A DNA stretch of 22,997 nucleotides from JBCBSS01 sp039819065 (GCA_039819065.1 JBCBSS010000130.1:1-22997); one strand, 5' to 3'. Shown: positions 1 through 8,485, numbered from the stretch's first letter. The notes: generated by a model from the letters alone, not told the origin. Numbers and translations are program-made.

Positions 1-62
1 TAGGTAATTATTAGCGCCGTAGTAATTATATATATGAATGGCCTTACTTAAATAAAGGGTAT

Positions 63-797
63 TTGGAAATGGGTTCAATCAATCTCGAACTCGGTGATTT
101 TGAGAAGGCTGAAGAGATTTATGAAACACTTATAGGCACATTAAGCAAGTCTAAAACCTCTAATGAATTACTAGCTAGAGCACTTAATGACCTTGGTAAG
201 ATTAAGCTATTAACAAATAGGCGCTCAGAGTCATTAAAGTTGTTTTTAGAGGCAGAGAAGTTGAAAAAGGAAATCGGAGATCCCAATCTAATGCTTACCA
301 CTATTAATAATCTAGGAGATTTTTACGCTGGTGAGAGAGACTACGAAAAAGCCTTGGATTATCTATTGGAGCCATTGATTGATCAAGATGAAAAAGTAAA
401 TGTAGATGAACTACATGTTACTTTCACTCACGTAATTGAAATATACAAAAACCAGGGAAAGCCTGAAATAGCACTTGACTACAGTGATGAACTTATAAAA
501 CTACTTGAAGTAAAGTCTGGCAAAATTGAGTGGTTAAATGAACAGTATGATAAAAAGGAGGTGGAGGTTGCTAAATTGAAATATGAGAATAGTAAGCTTG
601 AGAGAGAAAATGCAGAAGAAAAATATCAGAACCTAAGGTTGTGGTTTATTGTGGCTATTGCTGGATTTAGCTTAATCATTGTTGGGGTAATCATGTGGTT
701 CATAAGAAAAGACCGCAACGAATACAAAGAGCTATCGGAAGAACTTAAACAACAAGTGCTGCCCAAATGGCAAATGGGCAATTGGTACAGGAAATAG
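63..797 (+). CDS. TPR-coiled coil-TM sensor-like protein, probably a truncated remnant
   Basis: The 244 residues contain at least three TPR-like helical repeats (about residues 3-155), a charged coiled coil (about 160-190), one transmembrane helix (about 191-213, LWFIVAIAGFSLIIVGVIMW) and only about 30 residues after it. Known Bacteroidota proteins of this shape start with a signal peptide and TPRs and end in a histidine kinase, LytTR or LuxR domain. Both ends are missing here. The first available start is a TTG, the reading frame stays open upstream to a TAG at 12-14, and that upstream stretch (YLNKGYLEMG) still looks like TPR. All three forward frames contain a stop within the first 20 bases. 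The C-terminus stops abruptly after ELKQQ. I infer a 5'- and 3'-truncated remnant of a sensor gene; a short functional protein cannot be excluded. Confidence 0.6.
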   Translation: MEMGSINLELGDFEKAEEIYETLIGTLSKSKTSNELLARALNDLGKIKLLTNRRSESLKLFLEAEKLKKEIGDPNLMLTTINNLGDFYAGERDYEKALDYLLEPLIDQDEKVNVDELHVTFTHVIEIYKNQGKPEIALDYSDELIKLLEVKSGKIEWLNEQYDKKEVEVAKLKYENSKLERENAEEKYQNLRLWFIVAIAGFSLIIVGVIMWFIRKDRNEYKELSEELKQQVLPKWQMGNWYRK

Positions 798-803
798 GTG
801 GAC

Positions 804-827
804 AATAATTCGCTTTGTTCAATTATT
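804..827. terminator. Weak hairpin between convergent genes
   Basis: AATAATT (804-810) and AATTATT (821-827) form a 7-bp AT-rich inverted repeat with a 10-nt loop. It lies between the ends of the convergent TPR remnant and XRE gene. There is no clean T-tract on either side, so the terminator call is weak. Confidence 0.25.
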
Positions 828-839
828 ATTGGCTGTTTC

Positions 840-1301
840 TTATTTTTTCTGACTGCCTTCCCTTAACTCATCTGACAGCTTGATCACTTTCCAACTCAGG
901 AACTGGTTTTCAGCTTTCAACTCTTTATTCATTCTCCACTCTTGCCTGAAGATATGCTTTAGTTCCTCTATATTTTCAATGTCATCAAGGAACCGTAACT
1001 CCTGATCTTCGCTTAAGCCCGGTATCCCTTGCCTGTTTTTAGCATTACTCAAACTGTCCTCTTCTTGCATATCGTTGTTTTTAAACACATTATGGACCCG
1101 CATATCCAGCGTGGCAAACTTCTCAGGATCAATCTTGAAGTGGTTCAGGATCTCCAGGTACTTTTCAATTTTGGGTTGAGAAGATTTCTCATAAGAGTCT
1201 ACCTGCCCTTTGGTCAGTTCAAAGACTTTGCCGAACGCCGACATGGAAAGCCCGGCAACATTTTCCCTTAAAAACTTAAAGTTTTGGTTAAAAGTACTCA
1301 A
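840..1301 (-). CDS. XRE-type helix-turn-helix regulator with C-terminal coiled coil
   Basis: The 153-aa protein starts with a Cro/C1-like HTH (about residues 5-58: NFKFLRENVAGLSMSAFGKV followed by the recognition-helix segment TKGQVDSYEKSSQPKIEKYL). An acidic linker follows, then a C-terminal coiled coil (about 105-150) that probably mediates oligomerisation. The start is TTG at 1301. No ATG lies upstream in frame before a stop, and starting at Met20 would cut into the HTH, so TTG is preferred. The gene is divergent from the small gene at 1420, with 118 bp between them, as is usual for an autoregulated repressor and its target. The target is unknown. The HTH call is firm, the biological role is not. 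Confidence 0.8.
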   Translation of the reverse strand: MSTFNQNFKFLRENVAGLSMSAFGKVFELTKGQVDSYEKSSQPKIEKYLEILNHFKIDPEKFATLDMRVHNVFKNNDMQEEDSLSNAKNRQGIPGLSEDQELRFLDDIENIEELKHIFRQEWRMNKELKAENQFLSWKVIKLSDELREGSQKK

Positions 1302-1419
1302 TACGGATGACAGTTTAAGTAATATTCGTAATATATTATTTGAATCGTATTAATTTTTATGATATTATTGTGTGCAAGTAGTTTGAAAACTATAACCCTA
1401 AAATATAAAAATTGACAAT
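1302..1419. promoter_or_regulatory. Divergent promoter region with candidate operator
   Basis: This 118-bp AT-rich spacer lies between the XRE regulator and the gene at 1420. An imperfect inverted repeat, TAATATTCG (1320-1328) and CGTATTAAT (1346-1354), is centred in it. A related half-site reads ATCCGTATTG on the minus strand at 1298-1307. These are plausible binding sites for the neighbouring HTH protein. No clear -10/-35 pair was found. Confidence 0.35.
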
Positions 1420-1743
1420 ATGAAGGATGAACAGCGGAAAGTAAAGCACAGTACACAGTGGGGGGACGAGGGTTTCATTGCCAGCATGCTGGCATCCGCC
1501 GATGAGCATGAGCAGGATGCGAGGAGGATCGAAAAGTTGGTGCATTCTATAACACTTCTTGGCAGTACCCTAAACGAAATGGAAATGCAAATCAGCCAAT
1601 TACATAGCTTTTACACTGTAAATGCCATGCTATGTTCCAACAACCCAATGATGCATGGGCAATTTGTTGAGCGCTTACAATGGGTTGAAGAAGTAGCTGG
1701 CCTGGCCAAAAAATTGAAACAACACTTTCATAAGCCTGAATGA
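1420..1743 (+). CDS. Small soluble helical protein of unknown function
   Basis: This is a 107-aa protein with no signal peptide or membrane segment. It is predicted to be largely helical: an acidic/His-rich start (DEHEQDARRIEKLV), a Met-rich amphipathic middle (LNEMEMQISQLHSFY) and a basic tail (AKKLKQHFHKPE). I do not recognise the family. It starts with ATG after an A-rich stretch typical of Bacteroidota initiation regions. It is divergent from the XRE regulator and followed 13 bp later by a strong intrinsic terminator, so it is probably a monocistronic transcript controlled by that regulator. This control is inferred from gene order only. Confidence 0.6.
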   Translation: MKDEQRKVKHSTQWGDEGFIASMLASADEHEQDARRIEKLVHSITLLGSTLNEMEMQISQLHSFYTVNAMLCSNNPMMHGQFVERLQWVEEVAGLAKKLKQHFHKPE

Positions 1744-1756
1744 ATCTTTTGGCATT

Positions 1757-1832
1757 ACTGCCCCGGACTTTAAATACTCGTTTTTGTGTCTTTTATGGTT
1801 TGGGTTGGTTCAAGTCCGGGTGCAGTTTTTTT
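1757..1832 (+). terminator. Long-armed intrinsic terminator with a 41-nt loop
   Basis: The left arm ACTGC-CCCGGACTT (1757-1770) pairs with AAGTCCGGG-T-GCAGT (1812-1826): 14 base pairs with a single bulged base. Seven T residues follow (1826-1832). This is much more GC-rich than its surroundings and fits a Rho-independent terminator for the gene at 1420. The 41-nt loop is unusually long. It contains the GTG and ATG codons that would otherwise extend the next gene upstream. Confidence 0.7.
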
Positions 1833-1836
1833 AGCT

Positions 1837-2031
1837 ATGAGCGAAGATGAACCAAAAAATATGATCGCATCTGTCAAGACGATCAGAGAACATCTGGAAT
1901 TGATTGCACGCTCTTACAAAGCCCTGCCTTTTAGAATTTTGATAATGGAAGATTTAAGGTTGATTAAAATAGTTGAGGAAGAACTGCAACGCCAGTCTGA
2001 TTTAACAGACAATAAAAAGAATAGCAGATGA
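1837..2031 (+). CDS. Small helical protein of unknown function
   Basis: The 64-residue frame begins MSEDEPKNMIASVKTIREHL and ends in a charged tail (NKKNSR). It is predicted to be helical, with no export signal or recognised domain. The frame is open upstream to a GTG at 1786, but that start and the Met at 1795 lie inside the loop of the terminator at 1757-1832. I therefore choose the ATG at 1837, just after the T-tract. It has no obvious promoter. It may be read through from the previous gene, or may not be a real gene. Confidence 0.4.
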   Translation: MSEDEPKNMIASVKTIREHLELIARSYKALPFRILIMEDLRLIKIVEEELQRQSDLTDNKKNSR

Positions 2032-2150
2032 AATGTAACAACATCACAACAATTTTAGCTCAAAAAAACTTCGAAAATAACTGCCTAAAAATGCTCACCA
2101 TTCAGTCAAAAGAAGTACTAAACAATAGTGAACCGCCTGAAATGTAGCAA

Positions 2151-2172
2151 TGTCAGGTCGAAAGACCTGACA
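2151..2172. other. Perfect 9-bp stem with GAAA tetraloop
   Basis: TGTCAGGTC (2151-2159) and GACCTGACA (2164-2172) pair perfectly around GAAA (2160-2163), a GNRA-class tetraloop. No T-tract follows on the plus strand, so it does not look like a standard terminator. It could be a stabilising RNA hairpin, a protein-binding palindrome, or a repetitive palindromic element. Confidence 0.55.
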
Positions 2173-2315
2173 ACAAGGCAAATTAACAGCATAACACGCA
2201 GTAACAAACCAGCATAATCACTAAACCAAATCATAACCCATGAACAATTTAATCCAGGCAATCTTTAAACCTATCTCTCACCTACCAAGATGTAGGCCCC
2301 CTTCATAACAATTAT

Positions 2316-2380
2316 GAGTGTGAGTTGCGAGTGTGAGGAGGAGTTAGATAACGCTCAATACCCAAACTCATCCCTCACAC
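2316..2380 (+). promoter_or_regulatory. Leader hairpin with two alternative left arms
   Basis: GTGTGAGG (2331-2338) plus GAGTT (2341-2345) pairs with AACTC (2365-2369) plus CCTCACAC (2373-2380), leaving a 19-nt loop. A second copy of the left arm, GAGTGTGAG plus TT at 2316-2326, could pair with the same right arm. The structure ends 39 nt before the first RHS gene. Two mutually exclusive hairpins so close to the start are suggestive of leader regulation, but this is inference. Confidence 0.35.
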
Positions 2381-2419
2381 TTTAATACATCTTAGTTAAA
2401 ACTTAAACCAAACTTAAAT

Positions 2420-5400
2420 ATGCACCCAAACAATCTGGGCATGCAGTTACGCATGCTACACAGGATCATATTGCCTTTATTTTCGGCGATATGCCTACTA
2501 CTATTATGTGCTGTGCAAAACGTAATGGCACAAGACGACCCCATAACCAATGGCTTTGAATTGCCGCCAGCACCAACGGCTGCTTCGTTGGGCCGCTATG
2601 GAGACATCCCGGTCAGCCTTTACACCGGTACGCCTAATATCAGTGTGCCTATTTATGAATACAAAAGCCGTGATATCAGTGTGCCTATCTCCCTGAGCTA
2701 TCATGCCGGGGGTGTGCGCGTACAAGATCAAGCATCGTGGGTAGGCTCCGGTTGGTCACTCAATGCGGGTGGCGTGATTACCCGTACTCTGCGTGGTAAA
2801 GCCGATGAAATGATAAACGGCTTTATTAGCCTGACCAGTCAAGAAAAATCACAACTGGCCGCTATAATGGATGGTACCAGTACCATGAATGGTGAGCAAA
2901 GGCGTAATTTCTTTGATGGTATCGTGAACGGTGATATGGACAGCCAACCGGATATTTTCAACTTCAATTTCATGGGCTATACCGGTAAATTCCTTTTCGA
3001 TATGGATGGTAATATCCACCTTACCACAGCCCAAAAGCTGAAGATAGAACCCATCTATGGCAGTAGCCAAAGCGGTGGTTATCAGGTATTCAACGGCTTC
3101 ATCATCACTACACCGAATGGTATGATCTATGAGTTTAATGAGGAAGAATCAACCAGCATGGGGCTTAGCCGATGTAGCGGCAGTAATGGGTTGGCCGTTC
3201 CTTCTCCTAATTTCTACCATTCGGCCTGGCATTTGACCAGGATCGTCTCACCCAGGGGCCAAAATGAGGTCAATTTTACCTACACCTCTGACCTGATTAC
3301 TTACGATGTCAACATCTCAGAAACCAAACAATACTATCGCAATGGTAACTTAAAAGGAAGCTCTAGATGTGCGGTATACGTTTCGGCCGGCGTGAAACGG
3401 TTGACCCGCATTGATGGTGCCTTGGGATATGTATCTTTTGTTCCCGATAGCCAGCCTCGCCAGGATCTCAAAGGTGGCAAAAGACTCAAGTACGTAGAAG
3501 TATTTGACGGCACTAACCTTGATCCAGTCAAAAGATATACTTTAGAATATTTCTACACCGAAAACCGCAGGTTGGATGGGTTTAGTGGCTGGAATGATGA
3601 GCTATTGCCCTATTACCAAAAAAGACTGTTCCTAATGCAGGTCAAAGAAGGCATGGACCCCTGCACGGATAATGTAGGCTATGCCTTTAACTATGATAAC
3701 CCTAGTGAACTGCCACCGCGCTACAGTTGTGCCATTGACTACTGGGGGTATTACAATGGTAGGGATGACAACACTTCATTGGTGCCCAAAATGCACGTTC
3801 AAATCTCATGGTTTGATGTTCAATTAAATGAAGAAACACGTACCCTTGGCTATGCGGAACGTAAGCCCAATGGCTACTATGCCAGAAAAGGAGTGTTGAA
3901 CAAGATCACTTATCCTACCGGCGGCCATACCCTTTTCGAGTTCGAACCTAATGATGCTTACTCCAGGGATTTACCACCCACCACCCAGGGTGAAGATTTT
4001 GACATTGACTTTTACTACGCTTTAAGGCAGGCCGGTGGTAGTGGTAGTGGTGGTCAACAAACTGACCCGGTTTCGTTCGTACACAGCGCTACCGGATCAA
4101 CTGGTGCCCCTATGCTTGGGGATGTTACTACTATCGTCAGCTTTGAAGAACCTACGATCGTGACCATGCAACCCATCTTTGAGATTGCTGAACCAGGTAA
4201 GATGCTCGATAAAGGGGATGTCCCCAGGCATTTTTTACAATTCAAGGATCTGGCGACCGGGGAAAATTTGATAGCGTACACCGCTACACCAAGCTACAGT
4301 GCGGGCCGTACCGACTTGCCACCGGTGACCCGTACCCTGCATGGGGACTATGAGTTTAAAGGCATGGTCAACCCCTATTTCCACGGAGACAAGGTAAGGA
4401 TAATTTTCACTTATGATCCACCCTCCGGTGCAGGGCTAAACGGTATCAAACGCAAGATAGTAGGAGGTATCCGGTTAAAGCGTATGGAACATGTGGACCT
4501 GGTTGACCCTACCAAAAGTATCATCAGGGAATATGATTACACGATCCATGAGGCAGGTGAGCATCGTAGCAGCGGCGAATTCGGCCAGTTGCCCATCTTC
4601 CACCACCTGATGCTGCCGGCCCAGAGTGGTACAGATTTTATTGTGATGGGGGCCAACATGAGTACTATCCTGCATAGCGACGGTGGCTACCGGCGGGTAA
4701 CAGTCACCGAACCAGGCAATGGTAGATCCGTACATCATTTCCTCAATATCCTGGACGCTCCTTTTGCAGAAGCCTATTTTGAACGTTATGGTGGTGCTGA
4801 GTATCCTTTCCCACCTTTGCAAACTATCGACTGGGGCATCGGCAAGGAAAAACAGGTGGAGCATTTCAGGGAAGGCGATAACCTGCCTTTCAGGACGGTA
4901 AAGTACAACTATGAATTTACCGAATTTGATCCCGACTTTTACGGGTTGAAGATCGGGGCTTATGGCAGTCGTGAGGGCAGTGCCAGTGGTTATAAAATTG
5001 AGCCTTATAAGGTTCTGACCCGTTGGGCCAGGCTCGATAACGTGGTAGAACGGAATTTTGACAACGGCCTTGATCCTGAAGAGTATCTGGAGCAGGTAAC
5101 CTATTACATGTACAACAATGACAACCTGCAGGTACAACGCTCAGAGACTACCGGCAGTGACGGTGCCATCCTCAGGACAAGTTACCGCTACCCGGTTGAC
5201 CTGGCTGGCACAGATGCTATTGCAGCAGGCATGGCCTCTGCCCATATCCACAGCCCGGTGCTGGAACAAAAGCAAACCATTATTGAAAATGGCACTGAGA
5301 AACTGCTCGCTAAAGTGCATAACCAGTATGCCCAATACCAGCTGGGTAAATACGCTATAAAACGTATGGATGCCCTGGAAACCGATGCACCACTCACCGA

Positions 5401-6550
5401 CTTAAACGCTAATAACCTGGTTACTAAGATGACGGTCTTTGACTATGATGATTACGGCAACCCCTTGTCTCTTGAAAAGGAAGATGGGCTACGCGTAGCC
5501 ATGGAATGGGGTGCTGCTTACAATCACACCGTACCTACCCGGCAGATCGTCAACAGCAATGGCCCGGTAGCAGACCAGCGCAGTACTACTTTTACCCACC
5601 AACCGCTGATTGGTGTGGCGAGCCAGACCGATGCAAACGGGCTGACCACCAGCTATGCCTATGATGCTTTCGGTCGTTTGGATGAGGTAAGGGACCATGA
5701 AAACAATATTCTACAGGCTTATGAATATGTTACACCAGACCTGCCTTGCTACTTACAATTGTCCTTATCAGGCCCTTCACAGGTGATGGAAGGGGCACCG
5801 GTGACCATTACAGCCGACGCCTCTGATGGTTACGGAGGATATACTTACAGGTGGTGGGAAGATGGTATATTCCTTTTAGGTACCAATAGCCAAAGTATTA
5901 GCCGTTTTCCAACAGCCGGTACCCATACCTATCGCTGTGAGGTGACCGATGCCAGTGGCTATGCTATCACAGCGGATCTTATTGTAACGGTCAACACGCC
6001 CAATTTTATCCAGGTGATGACACCATCAACTGCGTCGGTATGGCAGATGGGTACTACCAAACAAATCCTATGGGACTGGCAGGAGTCAGGTGCATCTGCT
6101 GTTGCCATTAAACTATTCAAAGGTGGGGTCCAGGAAAGTATTATCACCAACTCCACTGCTATTGGTAACCAAAGCTATAGCTGGACTATCCCAACTTCGC
6201 TTACACCCGGCGATGATTACCAGATACAGCTGACCAGCAATGGCAGCCAAACTGATATGAGTGAAGTATTCCAGATCATTGCTGCTGCCCCACCACCACC
6301 ACCGACCCTGAGCGTCAACATCACGGTGAATGCTGGCCAACTGGTAGCCAATGTGAGTGGCACTTGCTCCAGTTATACTATAAACTGGACCGGTATAAGG
6401 CAGGATGGCACTACTACTAACCTGGGTACTGCCGGCAGCATTGCTATGCCATTTTGCGAACCAGGCCATACTAACTGTATCACCCAGGTCAGATGTAGGG
6501 CAACCGGCTGCTCCCAGGTATCAGAAAGGACCTTCACCATCCCCAACTAG
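2420..6550 (+). CDS. Secreted SpvB/RHS-like protein with PKD and Kre9-like tail (first operon gene)
   Basis: This 1376-aa protein has a signal peptide (hydrophobic core about residues 14-31, cut predicted at NVMA-QDD, A37/Q38). The N-terminal part (GRYGDIPVSLYTGTPNISVP, then SYHAGGVRVQDQASWVGSGW) is the hallmark opening of Bacteroidota RHS-associated proteins, resembling the SpvB/TcB side of toxin cocoons. YD-type repeats continue to SYAYDAFGRLDEVRDHENN (about 1077-1097). Then come a PKD/Ig-like domain (about 1115-1190), a Kre9/Knh1-like domain (about 1195-1287, ending in YSWTIPTSLTPGDDYQIQL), a Pro run and a Cys-rich tail. No T9SS-type C-terminal sorting domain is evident. The stop lies 12 bp before the next gene. 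I infer a structural partner of the downstream RHS proteins rather than the toxin itself, since no toxin tip is visible. Confidence 0.85.
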   Translation: MHPNNLGMQLRMLHRIILPLFSAICLLLLCAVQNVMAQDDPITNGFELPPAPTAASLGRYGDIPVSLYTGTPNISVPIYEYKSRDISVPISLSYHAGGVRVQDQASWVGSGWSLNAGGVITRTLRGKADEMINGFISLTSQEKSQLAAIMDGTSTMNGEQRRNFFDGIVNGDMDSQPDIFNFNFMGYTGKFLFDMDGNIHLTTAQKLKIEPIYGSSQSGGYQVFNGFIITTPNGMIYEFNEEESTSMGLSRCSGSNGLAVPSPNFYHSAWHLTRIVSPRGQNEVNFTYTSDLITYDVNISETKQYYRNGNLKGSSRCAVYVSAGVKRLTRIDGALGYVSFVPDSQPRQDLKGGKRLKYVEVFDGTNLDPVKRYTLEYFYTENRRLDGFSGWNDELLPYYQKRLFLMQVKEGMDPCTDNVGYAFNYDNPSELPPRYSCAIDYWGYYNGRDDNTSLVPKMHVQISWFDVQLNEETRTLGYAERKPNGYYARKGVLNKITYPTGGHTLFEFEPNDAYSRDLPPTTQGEDFDIDFYYALRQAGGSGSGGQQTDPVSFVHSATGSTGAPMLGDVTTIVSFEEPTIVTMQPIFEIAEPGKMLDKGDVPRHFLQFKDLATGENLIAYTATPSYSAGRTDLPPVTRTLHGDYEFKGMVNPYFHGDKVRIIFTYDPPSGAGLNGIKRKIVGGIRLKRMEHVDLVDPTKSIIREYDYTIHEAGEHRSSGEFGQLPIFHHLMLPAQSGTDFIVMGANMSTILHSDGGYRRVTVTEPGNGRSVHHFLNILDAPFAEAYFERYGGAEYPFPPLQTIDWGIGKEKQVEHFREGDNLPFRTVKYNYEFTEFDPDFYGLKIGAYGSREGSASGYKIEPYKVLTRWARLDNVVERNFDNGLDPEEYLEQVTYYMYNNDNLQVQRSETTGSDGAILRTSYRYPVDLAGTDAIAAGMASAHIHSPVLEQKQTIIENGTEKLLAKVHNQYAQYQLGKYAIKRMDALETDAPLTDLNANNLVTKMTVFDYDDYGNPLSLEKEDGLRVAMEWGAAYNHTVPTRQIVNSNGPVADQRSTTFTHQPLIGVASQTDANGLTTSYAYDAFGRLDEVRDHENNILQAYEYVTPDLPCYLQLSLSGPSQVMEGAPVTITADASDGYGGYTYRWWEDGIFLLGTNSQSISRFPTAGTHTYRCEVTDASGYAITADLIVTVNTPNFIQVMTPSTASVWQMGTTKQILWDWQESGASAVAIKLFKGGVQESIITNSTAIGNQSYSWTIPTSLTPGDDYQIQLTSNGSQTDMSEVFQIIAAAPPPPPTLSVNITVNAGQLVANVSGTCSSYTINWTGIRQDGTTTNLGTAGSIAMPFCEPGHTNCITQVRCRATGCSQVSERTFTIPN

Positions 6551-6562
6551 AAGCATAATAAC

Positions 6563-8479
6563 ATGAAAAGACAAAATAAAAACAGGCAGTACCATATCTA
6601 TAAAGCATGGCTATGGGCTACTTCATTATCGCTACTGTTTCCGTTCTTGGCATTAGCACAGGATCCACAACCTGAACCACCGCAAAGCCATGTACGGACA
6701 TACAGTGCTTTTGAGGCCATACAGGATAAAACAGTCTTGACCAATCCGGCCACGGCAGTAGACCAGGTACAAACCACCACTACTTACATCGATGGCCTTG
6801 GACGCCAGGTACAAATAGTGGTCAAACAAGGTTCACCTGGTTTACAGGATGTAGTCAGTCATTTCGAGTATGATCGTTATGGCCGTGCCACCCGGCAATA
6901 CATGCCCTTTGTATCAGGAAATGACGGGGCTTACAAGACCAGTGCCGGTACTTTGCAAAGTGACTTTTATACCGCCAATGGCCCTGCGGATGTAGCCACC
7001 AGCTTATATCCCTATGCGGTTACCATTTTCGAGCCTAGCCCTTTAAACAGACCCGTGAAGCAAGGAGCACCGGGACAGGATTGGCAGCCTAACCCTTCTC
7101 TTTCAGTGACCAACGACAGAGTCGTCCGTTATGATTACCGGTTTAATACGATCGATGATCAAGTGTGGTGGGCTGACTATGACCATGTTAGTAAACAAGT
7201 AGCGATCAATGGTAAATATGCGCCTGGTATGCTGACCAAAACGCTGACCTACGACGAGCATAGCAGGGCAGTGATCGAATACACAGACAAGCAAGGGCAG
7301 GTAGTTTTAAAGCGTGTTCAGGCGGTAGATAACCCTTCTACCAATTACCTATCTGACCATTGGGCCAACACTTATTATTGCTATGACGATTTCGGTAACC
7401 TGGTATTGGTACTGCCACCGGAAGCCGTGATGGCCATCGGACCTGTTACGTCTTTTCCCGCAAGTATTAGTAATACTACCCTTGATCGGTGGGCTTTTCA
7501 ATACCTGTACGACAAGCGGCAAAGGCTGGTGGAAAAGAAAGTTCCCGGCGCCGAACCAGCGTTTATGGTTTATGACCAGCGCAACCGGTTGGTACTGACC
7601 CAGGACGGGAACCAACGCCAAAACAATGGTTGGACGTTCACCAAGTATGATGTCTATAACCGGCCTATTGCCACTGGGGAGTATACCGATAACAACAACA
7701 CTAGCAGGCAGGCCATGCATAACCTGGTACATACCTATTATGCTAATGTGCATCTCAATGGCAGGGCCTGGTATGAAAACAGGGACAACGCCGGTAAGCA
7801 CGGTTACTCCGACAATAGCTTTCCGAAAGCAGTATTGGAAGAGGCTTACCTGAGTGTCACTTATTACGATCATTACGATCTACCGTTGGAATTCAGTTCG
7901 GCCTACAATTTTCAATCCGTTTTTGGCAACACGCGTCTGACCACAATCAATGGTCAGGTGACCGCAACCAAGACCAAGGTGTTGGATAGCCATACTTTCT
8001 TAAAGACCGTCTCTTATTATGATGACCGCTACCGGCTCATTCAGTCAGTAATGGATAATGCCGATGGCAAGGTAGACCGTCTAGATAACCGCTATGATTT
8101 TGCCGGACGTTTGCTGGAGTCAAGGCTTACCCACCGCTATGGCACCGCTACTCATGAAGTGGTACGTACCTATCAATATGACCATACGGGAAGACCAGTG
8201 AAAGGCTGGCATGAGATCATTGCTAATGGTGTTAGTCAGGGACAAGTCTTGCTGGCAGAAAACCGCTACAATGCCCTGGGCGAGATGGTCGAAAAGAACC
8301 TGCATGTAGAGAACGGTACGCCACACCAGTCGGTGGATTACCGCTATAATATCAGGGGATGGCTCAAAACCATTAACTCTATGCAGGTATCTGCCGATCA
8401 GCAGGCCAACCCTGAAAATGACCTATTCGGCATGGAACTATTCTATAACAGCCCACTGAACGGCATTCAAAACCCTTAA
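6563..8479 (+). CDS. Secreted DUF6443/RHS-repeat protein, N-terminal half of a split RHS chain
   Basis: This 638-aa protein has a signal peptide (core about residues 15-31, cut FLALA-QDP at A32/Q33). The segment from residue about 47 (YSAFEAIQDKT, then TTYIDGLGRQVQIVVKQGSP and HFEYDRYGRATRQYMPF) matches the DUF6443 opening of Bacteroidota RHS proteins. YD repeats follow, such as YRYNIRGWLKTINSM. It stops at DLFGMELFYNSPLNGIQNP. In related single-chain proteins, this motif continues directly into QYNGNISAIKWK and the RHS core. Here that continuation is found about 2.2 kb downstream in a different gene. The protein therefore lacks its own RHS core and toxin tip. It is probably an RHS-shell half that must associate with the third large protein; this association is inferred. 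Confidence 0.85.
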   Translation: MKRQNKNRQYHIYKAWLWATSLSLLFPFLALAQDPQPEPPQSHVRTYSAFEAIQDKTVLTNPATAVDQVQTTTTYIDGLGRQVQIVVKQGSPGLQDVVSHFEYDRYGRATRQYMPFVSGNDGAYKTSAGTLQSDFYTANGPADVATSLYPYAVTIFEPSPLNRPVKQGAPGQDWQPNPSLSVTNDRVVRYDYRFNTIDDQVWWADYDHVSKQVAINGKYAPGMLTKTLTYDEHSRAVIEYTDKQGQVVLKRVQAVDNPSTNYLSDHWANTYYCYDDFGNLVLVLPPEAVMAIGPVTSFPASISNTTLDRWAFQYLYDKRQRLVEKKVPGAEPAFMVYDQRNRLVLTQDGNQRQNNGWTFTKYDVYNRPIATGEYTDNNNTSRQAMHNLVHTYYANVHLNGRAWYENRDNAGKHGYSDNSFPKAVLEEAYLSVTYYDHYDLPLEFSSAYNFQSVFGNTRLTTINGQVTATKTKVLDSHTFLKTVSYYDDRYRLIQSVMDNADGKVDRLDNRYDFAGRLLESRLTHRYGTATHEVVRTYQYDHTGRPVKGWHEIIANGVSQGQVLLAENRYNALGEMVEKNLHVENGTPHQSVDYRYNIRGWLKTINSMQVSADQQANPENDLFGMELFYNSPLNGIQNP

Positions 8480-8485
8480 ACAACC

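Larger units (their letters stand above)
2032..2419. other. 388-bp non-coding leader upstream of the RHS operon
   Basis: No convincing gene is present. The stretch holds a 13-bp near-repeat, TGAAATGTAACAA at 2029-2041 and TGAAATGTAGCAA at 2138-2150 (12 of 13 identical), a perfect GNRA-capped hairpin at 2151-2172, and a larger imperfect hairpin at 2331-2380. I could not find a TTG-N19-TAnnTTTG promoter here. The operon promoter is presumably within this stretch, but it is not visible by motif. Confidence 0.5.

Noticed and set aside
2240..2308. 22-codon frame (ATG … TAA) in the RHS leader, as a possible leader peptide
   Set aside because: No conserved motif or regulatory codon run; such frames are expected by chance.
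4475..5137. 220-codon open frame on the minus strand within the first RHS gene
   Set aside because: It lies fully antisense to a convincing RHS coding region, has no recognisable domain, and reflects the codon bias of the opposite strand.
7349..7873. 174-codon open frame on the minus strand within the DUF6443 gene
   Set aside because: It is antisense to clear YD-repeat coding sequence, with a hydrophobic low-complexity translation and no family signs.
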